Shown: in pieces, positions 1 to 8,716 of the stretch
How the letters are laid out: every line of letters begins with the position of its first letter
Position numbering within the stretch: position 1 is the first letter of the stretch
Assembly: GCA_018652955.1 (NCBI GenBank)
Contig: JABIBA010000016.1
Span: 1 to 58,802, forward strand
Direction of reading: 5' to 3'
Source: Candidatus Peribacter sp.
GTDB taxonomy: Bacteria > Patescibacteriota > Gracilibacteria > Peribacterales > Peribacteraceae
DNA: 58,802 nt
Position numbers and translations under genes: made by a program
Notes under the pieces: model-generated
Told to the model about the DNA's origin: nothing
Seen by the model: the letters and a program-made list of their open reading frames with translations, nothing else
The model's database searches: none

Positions 1-905
1 TATTCATACCATCCATAGACAAGGCCAATAGTTGGCATGCTGAGAATGACACTCGCAATAATAATCCAGAAAAAAAGCTTTCGTAGGCTGACACTTAGTA
101 AAAACTTTCTAAATAGCAGTACTCCGACAATACTCATTCCATGAGAGATGACGCTGAGTCTTCCAAAAAATTCAGCATCAAATCCAAGTTCATCAATCAT
201 AAAATACGAAAGTCCTCCACCACTACTTGGAGTTGCTCTCCACACAAAGATAAAGAGGATTGCCCAGAGTAGATCTCTTGTCATTGCACCCTTTAGTTTT
301 CGCCATGTTTCTTTAAGTGAGAACTTCACTACTTCTGTTACTTCTTCAGTAATAATTAGTGCAAGAGCACTCGTAAGAAGTGGCAATGTTCCCGTTATAA
401 AGAATACATTTCTCGGCCCAATAGCTTCGACAAGAATACCCGCTAGATACGCTACAGATAGGGCTCCAACCATTATCGATGCCCTGCAAATACTCTGCAG
501 TTTTCCGGCATGTGCTTGGCTTCTACTTTTCTCCGCAACGATTCCATCAACAATTACATCAGCCAAGGCAAACCCCATTCCAGAAATGAATAGAGCGATC
601 ATTACGGTGTGAAACGAATCGACCCATGTTGCCATAGAAAAATATCCTGCAGATCCCATAAGACCTGCGAGGAACAAGTAAGGCTTTCTTCTGTATCCCC
701 AAATAGGCTGTCGATCTGAGAAGAATCCATAGAGCGGCTTAATGCTCCACGGGATTATCGCAATAGATCCAAGAAGTGAAACTTGTGCAGGTGTAAGGAG
801 GAGATCGTCCTTGTAGTAGAACGTCGTTGCTACAGAAGCGATACCAGTGGCACCTGCAATAAAGTAGACGAACGGGATCAGAATTCTTGAATAGTCTCTT
901 TTCAT
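1..905 (-). CDS. Folate/biopterin transporter (BT1) family permease, partial
   Basis: An open minus-strand frame starts at an ATG at 905 and runs off the left edge, so about 300 N-terminal residues are visible. The protein is strongly hydrophobic with many membrane segments. The first loop reads IKPLYGFFSDRQPIWGYRRK, followed by ADVIVDGIVAEKSR and later SYFMIDELGF. These match the BT1/FBT branch of the major facilitator superfamily, which imports folates or pterins. It starts 9 bases after the purD stop, so it is probably co-transcribed with purD. With folD nearby, folate or pterin uptake is a reasonable inference, since CPR cells usually lack complete folate synthesis; another MFS substrate is possible. 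The C-terminus is outside the window. Confidence 0.75.
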   Translation of the reverse strand, partial: MKRDYSRILIPFVYFIAGATGIASVATTFYYKDDLLLTPAQVSLLGSIAIIPWSIKPLYGFFSDRQPIWGYRRKPYLFLAGLMGSAGYFSMATWVDSFHTVMIALFISGMGFALADVIVDGIVAEKSRSQAHAGKLQSICRASIMVGALSVAYLAGILVEAIGPRNVFFITGTLPLLTSALALIITEEVTEVVKFSLKETWRKLKGAMTRDLLWAILFIFVWRATPSSGGGLSYFMIDELGFDAEFFGRLSVISHGMSIVGVLLFRKFLLSVSLRKLFFWIIIASVILSMPTIGLVYGWYE

Positions 906-914
906 ACAGAGATA

Positions 915-2237
915 CTACCCCTTTCGAACCTCTTCTATCAAACGGATCCTCTGATCTATCACTTCCTGCGTCCCGATATCATTACGAAATCGCACAGGGC
1001 CTTCTACCTGCTTACAGAGCTTCTGTGCTATGGCTTCTGCTTCTGCGATACTATCTCCTATACCGACGATCCCTGCAGTGCGAGAGCCTCCTAGGGTTAG
1101 CGTACCATCACTTTCTGATACATCTCCAAGGAAGATGCGTGCATTATCACCAACATCTGGCAGTGTTACACCTTCACCTTTGTTGTCTTTGCTCTCCGGG
1201 TAACTTTCTGGAGTGATGTACTTACAGACCGTTGCTTTATTGGCGAACGTGACCATGTCTTCGCTGAGTTCCTCGTTTATGATTCCTTGGCAGATATCGA
1301 CAAAGTCAGACTCCAGTAGGGGCAAGATATTGAGCGCCTCTGGGTCACCAAATCTCGCATTGTATTCGATAAGCTGAATCCCCTTTTTTGTCGCAATAAA
1401 TCCTCCGTACAAAATTCCTTTAAATGGACTTCCGCATTCATCTAGTAACGCTTTTGCTGTCTGCTTGTTAAGTAGTGAAGCAGCTTCAAGATCACTAGCA
1501 TTTAGGAAGGGTAGGGAATGGTTACTATCTGAGTACGTCCCCATTCCTCCTGTATTTGGTCCCGTGTCTCCTTCATAGGCTCGCTTATGGTCTTGGACAG
1601 CAGGCATATCGATGACCTGTGTACCTGAAACAAAACTCAGCAAACTAAATTCTACACCAATCAACTTCTCTTCTATGACTACACGCCCACACTCTTCTAT
1701 GCACTCGATAGCGTACGCGACACCTTCATCAATAGAGTGCACGTGTTCGCCACTGACTTTTACACCTTTTCCTCCTTTGAGCGCATCGTACTTTACTACG
1801 TAGTTCCCCTCGAGCTCATCGAGAAATGATCGAATAGAAGTATCATCTGTTTCTGTAAAGACTTTGTATGCAGGTGACGCGTCTATGCCGTGCTTGGTAA
1901 GTAAGTCTCTGGTAAATCCTTTACTGGCCTCTACTTGAGCAAGAGCTTTTTTAGGTGCTACAGAGGCGATGCCAATATCTTCTAACGCATCGGTGAGCCC
2001 TGCTCCTATAGGGTCATCAGGTGCAACGAATGCAAAGTCTGGTTGTACTTTTTTGGCAATATCAAGTACTGCATCAAAATCCATCAAGTCGGCAACAAAC
2101 TGCTCAGACGCAAGTGCTGCAATGCCAGGATTCTTTGCAGGAACGATCGAAACTATTTCTGGATTCTGAGGACTGCGCGCAAGAGCATCTGCAATTGCGT
2201 GACCGCGAGCGGCAAGTGATGTGAGGAGAATCTTCAT
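915..2237 (-). CDS. purD: Phosphoribosylamine-glycine ligase (GARS)
   Basis: A 440-residue protein catalysing the ATP-dependent joining of glycine to phosphoribosylamine, the second step of purine synthesis, in the cytoplasm. The ATP-grasp fold is clear: NYVVKYDALKGGKGVKV (about residues 145-160), the HKRAYEGDTGPNTGGMGTY segment (about 240) that is diagnostic for GARS, and IEYNARFGDPEALNILPLL (about 290-310) with the metal-binding Glu and Asn. The length is normal for the family. The N-terminus, MKILLTSLAARGHAIADAL, is a divergent version of the usual start. An extended -10 (TGATATGAT) ends 8 bases before the ATG, so the mRNA is probably leaderless. The permease downstream likely belongs to the same transcript. 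purF lies nearby on the same strand but in a separate unit. Confidence 0.96.
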   Translation of the reverse strand: MKILLTSLAARGHAIADALARSPQNPEIVSIVPAKNPGIAALASEQFVADLMDFDAVLDIAKKVQPDFAFVAPDDPIGAGLTDALEDIGIASVAPKKALAQVEASKGFTRDLLTKHGIDASPAYKVFTETDDTSIRSFLDELEGNYVVKYDALKGGKGVKVSGEHVHSIDEGVAYAIECIEECGRVVIEEKLIGVEFSLLSFVSGTQVIDMPAVQDHKRAYEGDTGPNTGGMGTYSDSNHSLPFLNASDLEAASLLNKQTAKALLDECGSPFKGILYGGFIATKKGIQLIEYNARFGDPEALNILPLLESDFVDICQGIINEELSEDMVTFANKATVCKYITPESYPESKDNKGEGVTLPDVGDNARIFLGDVSESDGTLTLGGSRTAGIVGIGDSIAEAEAIAQKLCKQVEGPVRFRNDIGTQEVIDQRIRLIEEVRKG

Positions 2238-2245
2238 CTGCCTAG

Positions 2246-2254
2246 ATCATATCA
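2246..2254 (-). promoter_or_regulatory. Extended -10 promoter of purD
   Basis: On the minus strand the sequence TGATATGAT fits TGn plus a -10 hexamer (TATGAT). It ends 8 bases before the purD ATG, placing the transcription start at about the start codon. It lies at the edge of the terminator of the preceding small gene. No good -35 is visible. Confidence 0.55.
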
Positions 2255-2283
2255 AAAAAACCCGACCAATGAAGGCCGGGTTG
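2254..2283 (-). terminator. Intrinsic terminator after the small membrane protein gene
   Basis: On the minus strand AACCCGGCC and GGTCGGGTT form a 9-base-pair stem (one G-U) around a short loop, followed directly by a run of T. It lies just beyond the stop of the gene at 2294-2632 and just upstream of the purD promoter. Confidence 0.85.
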
Positions 2284-2293
2284 AGATCTTTCT

Positions 2294-2632
2294 TTAGTTC
2301 TTTCTACTAGTTCCAAGTACCAATGCTACGACAGCGACGCCGCAGTGGACGTATGTTTCCATATCTGAGGCAGAAAATAGCCCAAGAATGTCACCACCCA
2401 AGAATCCTAGAATGGCGATAGCAGCGTAAACAACGGCTACGAGAAGAAGGAAAAATCGCTCTTTAGAACTGCTTGCAGCCCAAAGGCCAATAATACCAGT
2501 AGCGATGTAGAGCAAGTTTTGATTCATCTCTCCATCAAATACCCAGACGCTTCCCATGAAGAATCCGGCGATACCAAGAAGAGTAAATGCAACTCCAAGG
2601 AGTTGAGTGATAGGTCGTACAAGTGATTTCAT
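2294..2632 (-). CDS. Small membrane protein, DUF4383-like
   Basis: A 112-residue protein with about four predicted membrane segments (around residues 9-30, 38-53, 60-82 and 92-107). The segment NQNLLYIATGIIGLWAA resembles the core of DUF4383 membrane proteins, whose function is unknown; this assignment is from recalled family pattern and is tentative. It starts 43 bases after the purF stop, so it may be read through from purF, and a strong terminator follows it. No catalytic motif is visible. Confidence 0.7.
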   Translation of the reverse strand: MKSLVRPITQLLGVAFTLLGIAGFFMGSVWVFDGEMNQNLLYIATGIIGLWAASSSKERFFLLLVAVVYAAIAILGFLGGDILGLFSASDMETYVHCGVAVVALVLGTSRKN

Positions 2633-2675
2633 TAAAGTAGTTGGAAGGAATTATTGGCAATATAGTACCACCAAC

Positions 2676-4184
2676 TTACACAAGACTCATAGTCTTACTT
2701 CCGTCACCATCTTCATCGTAATCCTTTTTGTTGCCGGTATCACGAGAATCATTGCGACTACAGCCAAGTTCTTTAAGCAGTTTTGGAGTAACTTCTGGAG
2801 TGGGGTACTTCTTAGTAAAGCATCCTTCAGAAAATTTCTTAATCTTCTTGTTACCATAGGTAATAGCTTTGTGGAGATCTTCAATCTTGCTGTAGAAGAG
2901 ACCATCAGCTCCGATAAACTTTCGAATTTCTTCGATGTCTTTGCTTCCAGCGATCAGTTCAGATTCTGTAGGAAGGTCGATACCATATGGGTCAGGTCCA
3001 ATGATTGGAGGAGACGCAGAAGCGAAGTACACCTTCTTAGCCCCTGCCTCTCGTACGAGTTCTACGATCTTCTTACTCGTGTTTCCTCGAACAATAGAGT
3101 CATCAACTAGCAAAACATTCTTCCCTTTAAATTCTAGAGAGATTGGGTGAAGCTTAAATTTAAGACTGCGTTTTCGCATCTTTTGACCAGGCATGATAAA
3201 TGTTCGACCAATGTATCTGTTCTTCACAAATCCTTCTCGGTAACGAGCTTTTACTTTATCAGCGAGACCTGTTGCAGATGCGCGACCTGTATCAGGGATA
3301 GGAATAACGGAATCGATCTTGATTCCAGCTTTGTTTATTTGGTCTGCGAGATATTCTCCCATGCGTACACGAGCCTTGTAGACGTTTACACCATCTAAAG
3401 TAGAGTCTGGGGCTGCAAGGTATACCCACTCAAAAATACACGGGTTAAGTTTTCCTTCTTTAACAATTTTGCTGTGCAACTTATTCTTTTTATCAATATA
3501 AATAACTTCACCAGGCTCGACGTCTCGAACAAATTCAAACTCAAGACCATAGAACGCACTGCTTTCTGAAGCGAGAATATATTCTTCTTTCATACCGTAC
3601 TTTCTTTTTCCGAGACAGAGCGGCCTAATTCCATGAGGGTCTCTAAAGCCAACAATTCCGTGTCCTCCAATGAGAGCTACAGCAGAGTATGAACCTTTGC
3701 ACTTTTTAAATACGGTCTTCATTGCAGCAAATACATGTTCTTCAGTAAGTTTTTTTGGTTTCTGGTTTCCGAGGGCAACTGCAAAAATATTGAGGAGGAT
3801 CTCGGAGTCTGCCGAAGTGTTTAAGTGTCTGTAGTGTTTTTCGAGGAGTTCTTTTCCGAGCTCTTTATAGTTTGTGAGGTTTCCATTGTGCGCAAGTGCA
3901 ATTCCAAACGGGCTATTTACAAAGAATGGTTGTGCTTCAAATTCACTGCTACAACCTGCAGTTGGATACCGCACATGACCAATACCCATAGGGCCTTTAA
4001 GTCGAGCAAGTGACTTTGTATGAAAGACATCGCGCACCATCCCTTTTGCTTTCTTGAGGTGGAATTGGTTGTTGTACGTCATGATACCCGCTGCATCCTG
4101 TCCCCTATGTTGCAGTAGCATGAGTCCATCGTAGAGATCTTGAATCACATCTTGGAAACCGGAGATCGCTAAAATTCCACACAT
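2676..4184 (-). CDS. purF: Amidophosphoribosyltransferase
   Basis: A 502-residue enzyme that makes phosphoribosylamine from PRPP and glutamine, the committing step of purine synthesis. It starts MCGILAISGF, so Cys2 becomes the N-terminal nucleophile of the class II glutaminase domain without a propeptide. The glutaminase part includes HVRYPTAG and ALAHNGNLTNY. The phosphoribosyltransferase part carries the PRPP loop VLLVDDSIVRGNTSKK (about residues 355-370) and then ASASPPIIGPDPYGIDL. The length is normal. The last ~25 residues are polar and charged. No Shine-Dalgarno is seen; the 123 bases separating it from folD hold no obvious riboswitch. Confidence 0.97.
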   Translation of the reverse strand: MCGILAISGFQDVIQDLYDGLMLLQHRGQDAAGIMTYNNQFHLKKAKGMVRDVFHTKSLARLKGPMGIGHVRYPTAGCSSEFEAQPFFVNSPFGIALAHNGNLTNYKELGKELLEKHYRHLNTSADSEILLNIFAVALGNQKPKKLTEEHVFAAMKTVFKKCKGSYSAVALIGGHGIVGFRDPHGIRPLCLGKRKYGMKEEYILASESSAFYGLEFEFVRDVEPGEVIYIDKKNKLHSKIVKEGKLNPCIFEWVYLAAPDSTLDGVNVYKARVRMGEYLADQINKAGIKIDSVIPIPDTGRASATGLADKVKARYREGFVKNRYIGRTFIMPGQKMRKRSLKFKLHPISLEFKGKNVLLVDDSIVRGNTSKKIVELVREAGAKKVYFASASPPIIGPDPYGIDLPTESELIAGSKDIEEIRKFIGADGLFYSKIEDLHKAITYGNKKIKKFSEGCFTKKYPTPEVTPKLLKELGCSRNDSRDTGNKKDYDEDGDGSKTMSLV

Positions 4185-4307
4185 ATTAGAGAGTGAGAAG
4201 TAGGTTTAAGCAGGCTCGACAGAAATTTTTCTGAGGAGGCCGAATTTGCGGCGGAAGGTCGTTTTCCACGGAGTTATTCTATAGATATTTTTTTATATCG
4301 CAAGCGA

Positions 4308-5159
4308 TTATCTGATGGCCATTTGCCGTTCTTTGGCTGTTACGCAGTTTCTAATGAGGCTAGCGACGGTCATAGGCCCTACTCCACCCGGTACTGGAGA
4401 GATGGCTGAGACCTTGGATTCAAGGCCTTCAAAGTCCGTGTCACCACTTAAGCCCTCGTCTGTTCTATGGATACCGACGTCTACGACAACTGCTCCATCT
4501 TTCACCATATCTGCCGTGATCATTTTTGGTTTTCCGACAGCAGCGATAACAATATCAGCTTGTTTAATCTGCTCAGCGAGATCTGCAGTTTTGCTGTGGC
4601 AAATAGTCACGGTTGCATTGCGATTGAGAAGCATAATAGCCACAGGTTTTCCTACAGTGTTACTACGTCCAACAACTACGGCGTGCTTACCTGCAATTTC
4701 AATATCAAAATGCTCTAGTAGTCTGATAATTCCAGAAGGGGTAGCTGGTGGAAGATGCTCAAAGTCTTTAGAGAGAAATACTTTTCCTAGGTTGTAGGCA
4801 CCAAATCCATCAATGTCTTTCATGGGATCTATTGCCTTAATTATATCTGGCTCGTGTGATTTAAGATGAGCGGGCAATGGGAGTTGCACAAAAAATCCAG
4901 TGACATCGCTGTCATTATTCAAACCATCTATCACTTCCATCAATTCTTCGATTGTAATATTTTCATCTAAATGCCGGTGCTCATGTCGCATGCCAACACT
5001 GTCACAGCTCTTTACCTTTTGCTTAATGTAGCTGGCACTAGCAGGGTCGTTACCTACTTGAACAACGGTGAGCTTTGGGTCGAGTGTTTCGACAAGTGGT
5101 TTTAGAAAATCAAGCAGGGCTTTGCTGGCTATTTTGCCGTCGAGAATCAGGGGTGACAT
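4308..5159 (-). CDS. folD: Methylenetetrahydrofolate dehydrogenase / methenyltetrahydrofolate cyclohydrolase
   Basis: A 283-residue bifunctional enzyme interconverting methylene-, methenyl- and 10-formyl-tetrahydrofolate, supplying one-carbon units for purine and thymidylate synthesis. Family signatures are present: ASASYIKQKVKSCDSVG with the catalytic Lys (about residues 41-57), FVQLPLPAHL (about 92), PATPSGIIRLL, the NAD(P) site VVVGRSNTVGKPVAIMLL and the C-terminal SPVPGGVGPMTVASL. The length is standard. It begins 9 bases after the tmk stop and is probably in one transcript with it. Its presence fits the folate-type permease at the left edge. Confidence 0.97.
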   Translation of the reverse strand: MSPLILDGKIASKALLDFLKPLVETLDPKLTVVQVGNDPASASYIKQKVKSCDSVGMRHEHRHLDENITIEELMEVIDGLNNDSDVTGFFVQLPLPAHLKSHEPDIIKAIDPMKDIDGFGAYNLGKVFLSKDFEHLPPATPSGIIRLLEHFDIEIAGKHAVVVGRSNTVGKPVAIMLLNRNATVTICHSKTADLAEQIKQADIVIAAVGKPKMITADMVKDGAVVVDVGIHRTDEGLSGDTDFEGLESKVSAISPVPGGVGPMTVASLIRNCVTAKERQMAIR

Positions 5160-5168
5160 AATACTAGT

Positions 5169-5789
5169 TTAGCCTACCTTCACCGTACTTTCCTCCGAAA
5201 TTTCACCAAAGTGTTCTTGGTACTGTCGTAAGACAAAGTCTGCTGTCATTTTCTTGCTTCCGGACGTATCAACAAAGATCACATTTGGATCTTCTATAGA
5301 CTTGTAGTTTTCATAAACGCGTCGCTGAAAGTTCTCCATCTCAAATTGATCGCGCATCTTTCGTCGCTGTAATCGTTCCATACACACATCAAATGGAGGA
5401 AGTGTGATGAACGTAATATCAGGTTTAGGAAATTTGGCATTAATCGATTCTAACCATTCTTTATCAATTCCTTGAGCAGCCCCGTACACAATTGTCGAAA
5501 GGCAGTAGCGATCACTGACAATTGTTTGGCCTTTTCGAAGGGCAGGCTCCAGTACTGTACTGACATGATTAGCCCTATCTGCGCAGAAAAGTAGTTGTGT
5601 AGCGTCTGGTGAGGGCATTGTATCGTGTAGCAACATACCCCGAACCTCTTGACCAATTTTTGAATCTGTGGGCTCTGCAGTCTGCAGGACCTTTTTGCCA
5701 CTTTTCCGCAAGGATTCGACCAAAAAGGCACATTGGCGTGTAGTTCCAGATCCATCCGGGCCGTCGAAAACGATAAACTTTCCGTCCAT
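5169..5789 (-). CDS. tmk: Thymidylate kinase
   Basis: A 206-residue enzyme that phosphorylates dTMP to dTDP. Visible features are the P-loop region FDGPDGSGTTRQ near the N-terminus, the DRY-type segment IVSDRYCLSTIVYG (about residues 90-104) and the lid region ERLQRRKMRDQFE. The P-loop lacks the usual Lys after GSG (GSGTT instead of GSGKT), although the rest of the family pattern is intact. I chose the ATG at 5789 over an upstream GTG at 5810 because an extended -10 (TGGTATACT) lies 11 bases before it, overlapping the longer reading. folD follows 9 bases after the stop. Confidence 0.93.
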   Translation of the reverse strand: MDGKFIVFDGPDGSGTTRQCAFLVESLRKSGKKVLQTAEPTDSKIGQEVRGMLLHDTMPSPDATQLLFCADRANHVSTVLEPALRKGQTIVSDRYCLSTIVYGAAQGIDKEWLESINAKFPKPDITFITLPPFDVCMERLQRRKMRDQFEMENFQRRVYENYKSIEDPNVIFVDTSGSKKMTADFVLRQYQEHFGEISEESTVKVG

Positions 5790-5800
5790 AGAGTTAACGG

Positions 5801-5809
5801 AGTATACCA
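5801..5809 (-). promoter_or_regulatory. Extended -10 promoter of tmk-folD
   Basis: On the minus strand TGGTATACT matches TGn plus TATACT, 11 bases before the tmk ATG. It implies a leader of only a few bases. It is divergent from the promoter of the gene at 5858. Confidence 0.55.
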
Positions 5810-5825
5810 CGGGTACGTCTAAACC

Positions 5826-5854
5826 TTCAAAAAATGCCTTAAATATGCTATAAT
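5826..5854 (+). promoter_or_regulatory. Promoter of the membrane protein / Clp-like ATPase operon
   Basis: TTCAAA at 5826-5831, a 17-base spacer and TATAAT at 5849-5854. The -10 ends only 3 bases before the ATG at 5858, so either the mRNA is leaderless or translation starts at the in-frame ATG at 5876. The same TTCAAA-N17-TATAAT promoter occurs at 56325. Confidence 0.6.
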
Positions 5855-5857
5855 CAG

Positions 5858-6298
5858 ATGATACCCCTTAAATTTATGGGTCCGCTCGATTTAATTAGGC
5901 ATCCGCTGATATTCACCGGCATCACCCTACCAGAGTTCATTCGCTGGTACTTCTGGGAACAACCAAGCCGTATCTTGCGTGTGTACTTTGAGTACTTGCG
6001 AGCGTTTGTGGAAATATTTTCATTTATCTTCCTTGTGCGCACCTTAATTGCTCCTTGGAGACAGATAGCAGACCCGTATCAAAAAAGAGGGTTTAACCTA
6101 AGTCAGTTTTCTCAAACCCTTACACTAAACGTTGTTAGTAGGATTATTGGACTGATATTCAGATCGGTAACACTAATCTTTGGATTAGCGGCAACCGTCG
6201 CGCTTACTGTTTTCTTTGCTGCGTTCTATATGGCTTGGCTTTCGTTCCCCATTGTATTTTGGGTTGGTCTTACTTATGTATTTAGTGCTGCGTTTTAA
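5858..6298 (+). CDS. Small membrane protein, partner of the Clp-like ATPase
   Basis: A 146-residue protein with hydrophobic stretches near residues 50-65 and 95-145, the latter probably two membrane segments (for example IFGLAATVALTVFFAAFYMAW). No catalytic motif or known family is recognised. It sits 3 bases before the membrane-anchored ClpC-like ATPase gene and behind the only promoter, so the two are surely co-transcribed and may form a membrane complex. The start is uncertain: the -10 box ends 3 bases before the first ATG, and the in-frame ATG at 5876 is an alternative. Confidence 0.8.
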   Translation: MIPLKFMGPLDLIRHPLIFTGITLPEFIRWYFWEQPSRILRVYFEYLRAFVEIFSFIFLVRTLIAPWRQIADPYQKRGFNLSQFSQTLTLNVVSRIIGLIFRSVTLIFGLAATVALTVFFAAFYMAWLSFPIVFWVGLTYVFSAAF

Positions 6299-6301
6299 TT
6301 C

Positions 6302-8716
6302 ATGCAAGTTCAATTTGATCCAACGGCTACAAGAGCGTTCTCAGCAAGAGTGCTGCGCCGCTTTATAGAAGGGCCTATTGCTATATTGCTTTTGGTACTT
6401 GTTGTGGGAGTTGTGCTATTTGAAGATTATCGAGAGCACACATTAAATCACTTTATCGTTGGTATTTCACTTCTTGCATTCGCCTACATTGTTACGCAGA
6501 GCTTCATCACCGATATGCTAGAGAATGATAATCGAAAAGCTCTCAGTAAGAAAAACGCTGCATGTCTTTTGACGTTTCATGTACTGCGTAGACTGTCGAA
6601 CAAAGCAGACACTACGTATGAACTCTTAGAGGCTGCTATTAAAACTGAGAGAGGAAAGTTTATCCTCAATGAAATGGGACTCGATAAAGAGCGTCTTATA
6701 GAAGTTGCTAAACCAGAACTTGAAAAAGAGAAGATTGTTCCATTCCTCGGTGAGGCTGCAGCGAACATGAATCGCTTTGGTGTGAGGAAGATGGGGGCAG
6801 GTGTAATCTTGTTTACATTATTCCAGCGCGAAGGACCTCTAGAGCAACTCATGAACTCCCTCGATCTTTCTATCGCAGATATGGAGATGATTGTGAAGTG
6901 GGAACACTACCACGCAGCAGTGTGGCACAAAGATAAAGTCCTAAGTCCTGCAGGTCTTACAAAGACGTTCGGAGGAATGGGGCGAAAGTGGGTGACAGGA
7001 TTTAATGATATTCTCGATAGTATTACAGAAGACATCAGCCAGAATATTCTGTATCGCGGAGAGCACAAGGTAACCATTCACTTAGATAAGCTGAAGGATG
7101 CTATGCACATTCTTACACGCTCATCTCAGCACAACGTTATTATCACCGGTGATGATGGATCTGGTAAGAAGACGTTTGTAGATAACATTGCCTATCAGCT
7201 TAGACTTCAAGAGAGCCAAAAGGGATATGCCTACACACGCGTGCTTACTCTTAAGGCACAAGACCTACTATCTGGTGAGCATGATCCGGACACTGTGCTC
7301 TTGCAAGCCCTAAAGAGAGCCAATAAACAGGGGCACTTTATATTGGTATTAGAGAACATTGGGCTATTCCTCCAGTCGAGCGATGCAAAGATTGCAGGAG
7401 TACTTAGTAAGTTCCTTCAGACAAAAAACATTAATGTTATTGGTATTGCAGACACCAAGGACTATCACAAGTACATCAAAACAAACCCTGCTCTCGAGAC
7501 ACAGTTTGAAGTGATCTCTCTAGAGCCAACAGTGTTTGCAGACACGATGTCTGTACTTATGGAGGAGTACTTTAATATCGAAGAACGTCAGCACACACAC
7601 GTCACTTATAAAGCACTCAAGGGAATTATTGACCTTGCAGATCGCTATGTAAACAAAGGAGCCTTCCCAGGTAAAGCGATCGACCTCCTCTACGACGCAG
7701 TCGCAAATGCTAAGGAAGCAAAGGCTGAGTTTGTCACAGAGGATAATGTTCGTGAGATGATCTCTCTACGAGCGCACATGGATATCACAGGATCAGATGA
7801 CAAGCAGAAAGAAGTCTTAAGAAACCTCGAGCAAGAAATGGCAAAAGAAGTTATCGGTCAGCGTGACGCACTCACCTCTATTTCTAATGCGCTCAAGAGA
7901 GCGAGTGCAGATATTACCAATCGCAAGAAGCCAATAGGAACATTCTTATTCCTAGGTCCTACCGGTGTAGGTAAAACACAGACTGCGAAGACGCTTGCGA
8001 AGAACTACTTTGGATCTTCAGAAAATATGATCCGTATGGATATGAATGAATACGGAAACGAAGATAGTGTGAGCATGGTTATCGGATCTACTGATCCTCG
8101 TTATCCATCAGAAGGATTCCTCACCCGTGCCGTTCAGGACAAGCCATTCTCTCTTATCTTGCTCGATGAGATTGAAAAGGCAGATAAGAAAGTGCTGAAC
8201 CTCTTCCTGCAGATTCTTGATGAAGGTCACTTGATCGATGGGCAAGGAGTAAAGACTGATTTCCGTAATTCAATTATCATTGCCACATCTAATGCTGGTG
8301 CTCAGTTTATTGTCGAGTTCCTCAGAGAACATCCAGATCCAGATGCCGATACATTCAAAAAGACATTGCTTGATGAGCTGATTAAGTCTGGAAAATATTC
8401 TCCAGAGTTCTTAAACCGTTTCGATGACGTCATCTTGTACCAACCTCTATCTGTAGAAGAGACTGTACAGGTAGCCTCTCTTATGATTGGTTCAATTATC
8501 AAAGAACTTGAAGAGGGTAAGGGTATTGTCATTCAGATTGATGACGATGCAGTCGCAGCTATAGCCAAAAAAGGGCACTCCATAGAGTTTGGTGCTCGTG
8601 AAATGAAACGTGCTATCACCGATACTCTAGAGACATACGTAGCGGATTATGTGCTAAATAACGACGTACAGCGTGGAGCTGTATTAAAGATTTCTAAAGA
8701 TGATTTGAAGCTCTAG
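6302..8716 (+). CDS. Membrane-anchored ClpC-like AAA+ ATPase
   Basis: An 804-residue protein with two AAA+ modules. Two hydrophobic segments near residues 25-70 anchor it to the membrane, which ordinary ClpA/ClpC lack. Residues about 85-200 resemble a degenerate Clp-N-type helical region. The first ATPase domain has a Walker A GDDGSGKKT (about 282) and a weak Walker B (LVLENI). The second has GPTGVGKTQTAKTLA (about 550), LLDEIEKADKKVLNLFLQ and the sensor-1 segment IIATSNAGA, followed by a Clp D2-small domain. Known Clp ATPases unfold proteins for ClpP or act alone in disaggregation; here the membrane anchor suggests work on membrane or exported proteins, which is inference. Its stop codon overlaps that of the convergent oxidase gene within CTAG. 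Confidence 0.88.
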   Translation: MQVQFDPTATRAFSARVLRRFIEGPIAILLLVLVVGVVLFEDYREHTLNHFIVGISLLAFAYIVTQSFITDMLENDNRKALSKKNAACLLTFHVLRRLSNKADTTYELLEAAIKTERGKFILNEMGLDKERLIEVAKPELEKEKIVPFLGEAAANMNRFGVRKMGAGVILFTLFQREGPLEQLMNSLDLSIADMEMIVKWEHYHAAVWHKDKVLSPAGLTKTFGGMGRKWVTGFNDILDSITEDISQNILYRGEHKVTIHLDKLKDAMHILTRSSQHNVIITGDDGSGKKTFVDNIAYQLRLQESQKGYAYTRVLTLKAQDLLSGEHDPDTVLLQALKRANKQGHFILVLENIGLFLQSSDAKIAGVLSKFLQTKNINVIGIADTKDYHKYIKTNPALETQFEVISLEPTVFADTMSVLMEEYFNIEERQHTHVTYKALKGIIDLADRYVNKGAFPGKAIDLLYDAVANAKEAKAEFVTEDNVREMISLRAHMDITGSDDKQKEVLRNLEQEMAKEVIGQRDALTSISNALKRASADITNRKKPIGTFLFLGPTGVGKTQTAKTLAKNYFGSSENMIRMDMNEYGNEDSVSMVIGSTDPRYPSEGFLTRAVQDKPFSLILLDEIEKADKKVLNLFLQILDEGHLIDGQGVKTDFRNSIIIATSNAGAQFIVEFLREHPDPDADTFKKTLLDELIKSGKYSPEFLNRFDDVILYQPLSVEETVQVASLMIGSIIKELEEGKGIVIQIDDDAVAAIAKKGHSIEFGAREMKRAITDTLETYVADYVLNNDVQRGAVLKISKDDLKL

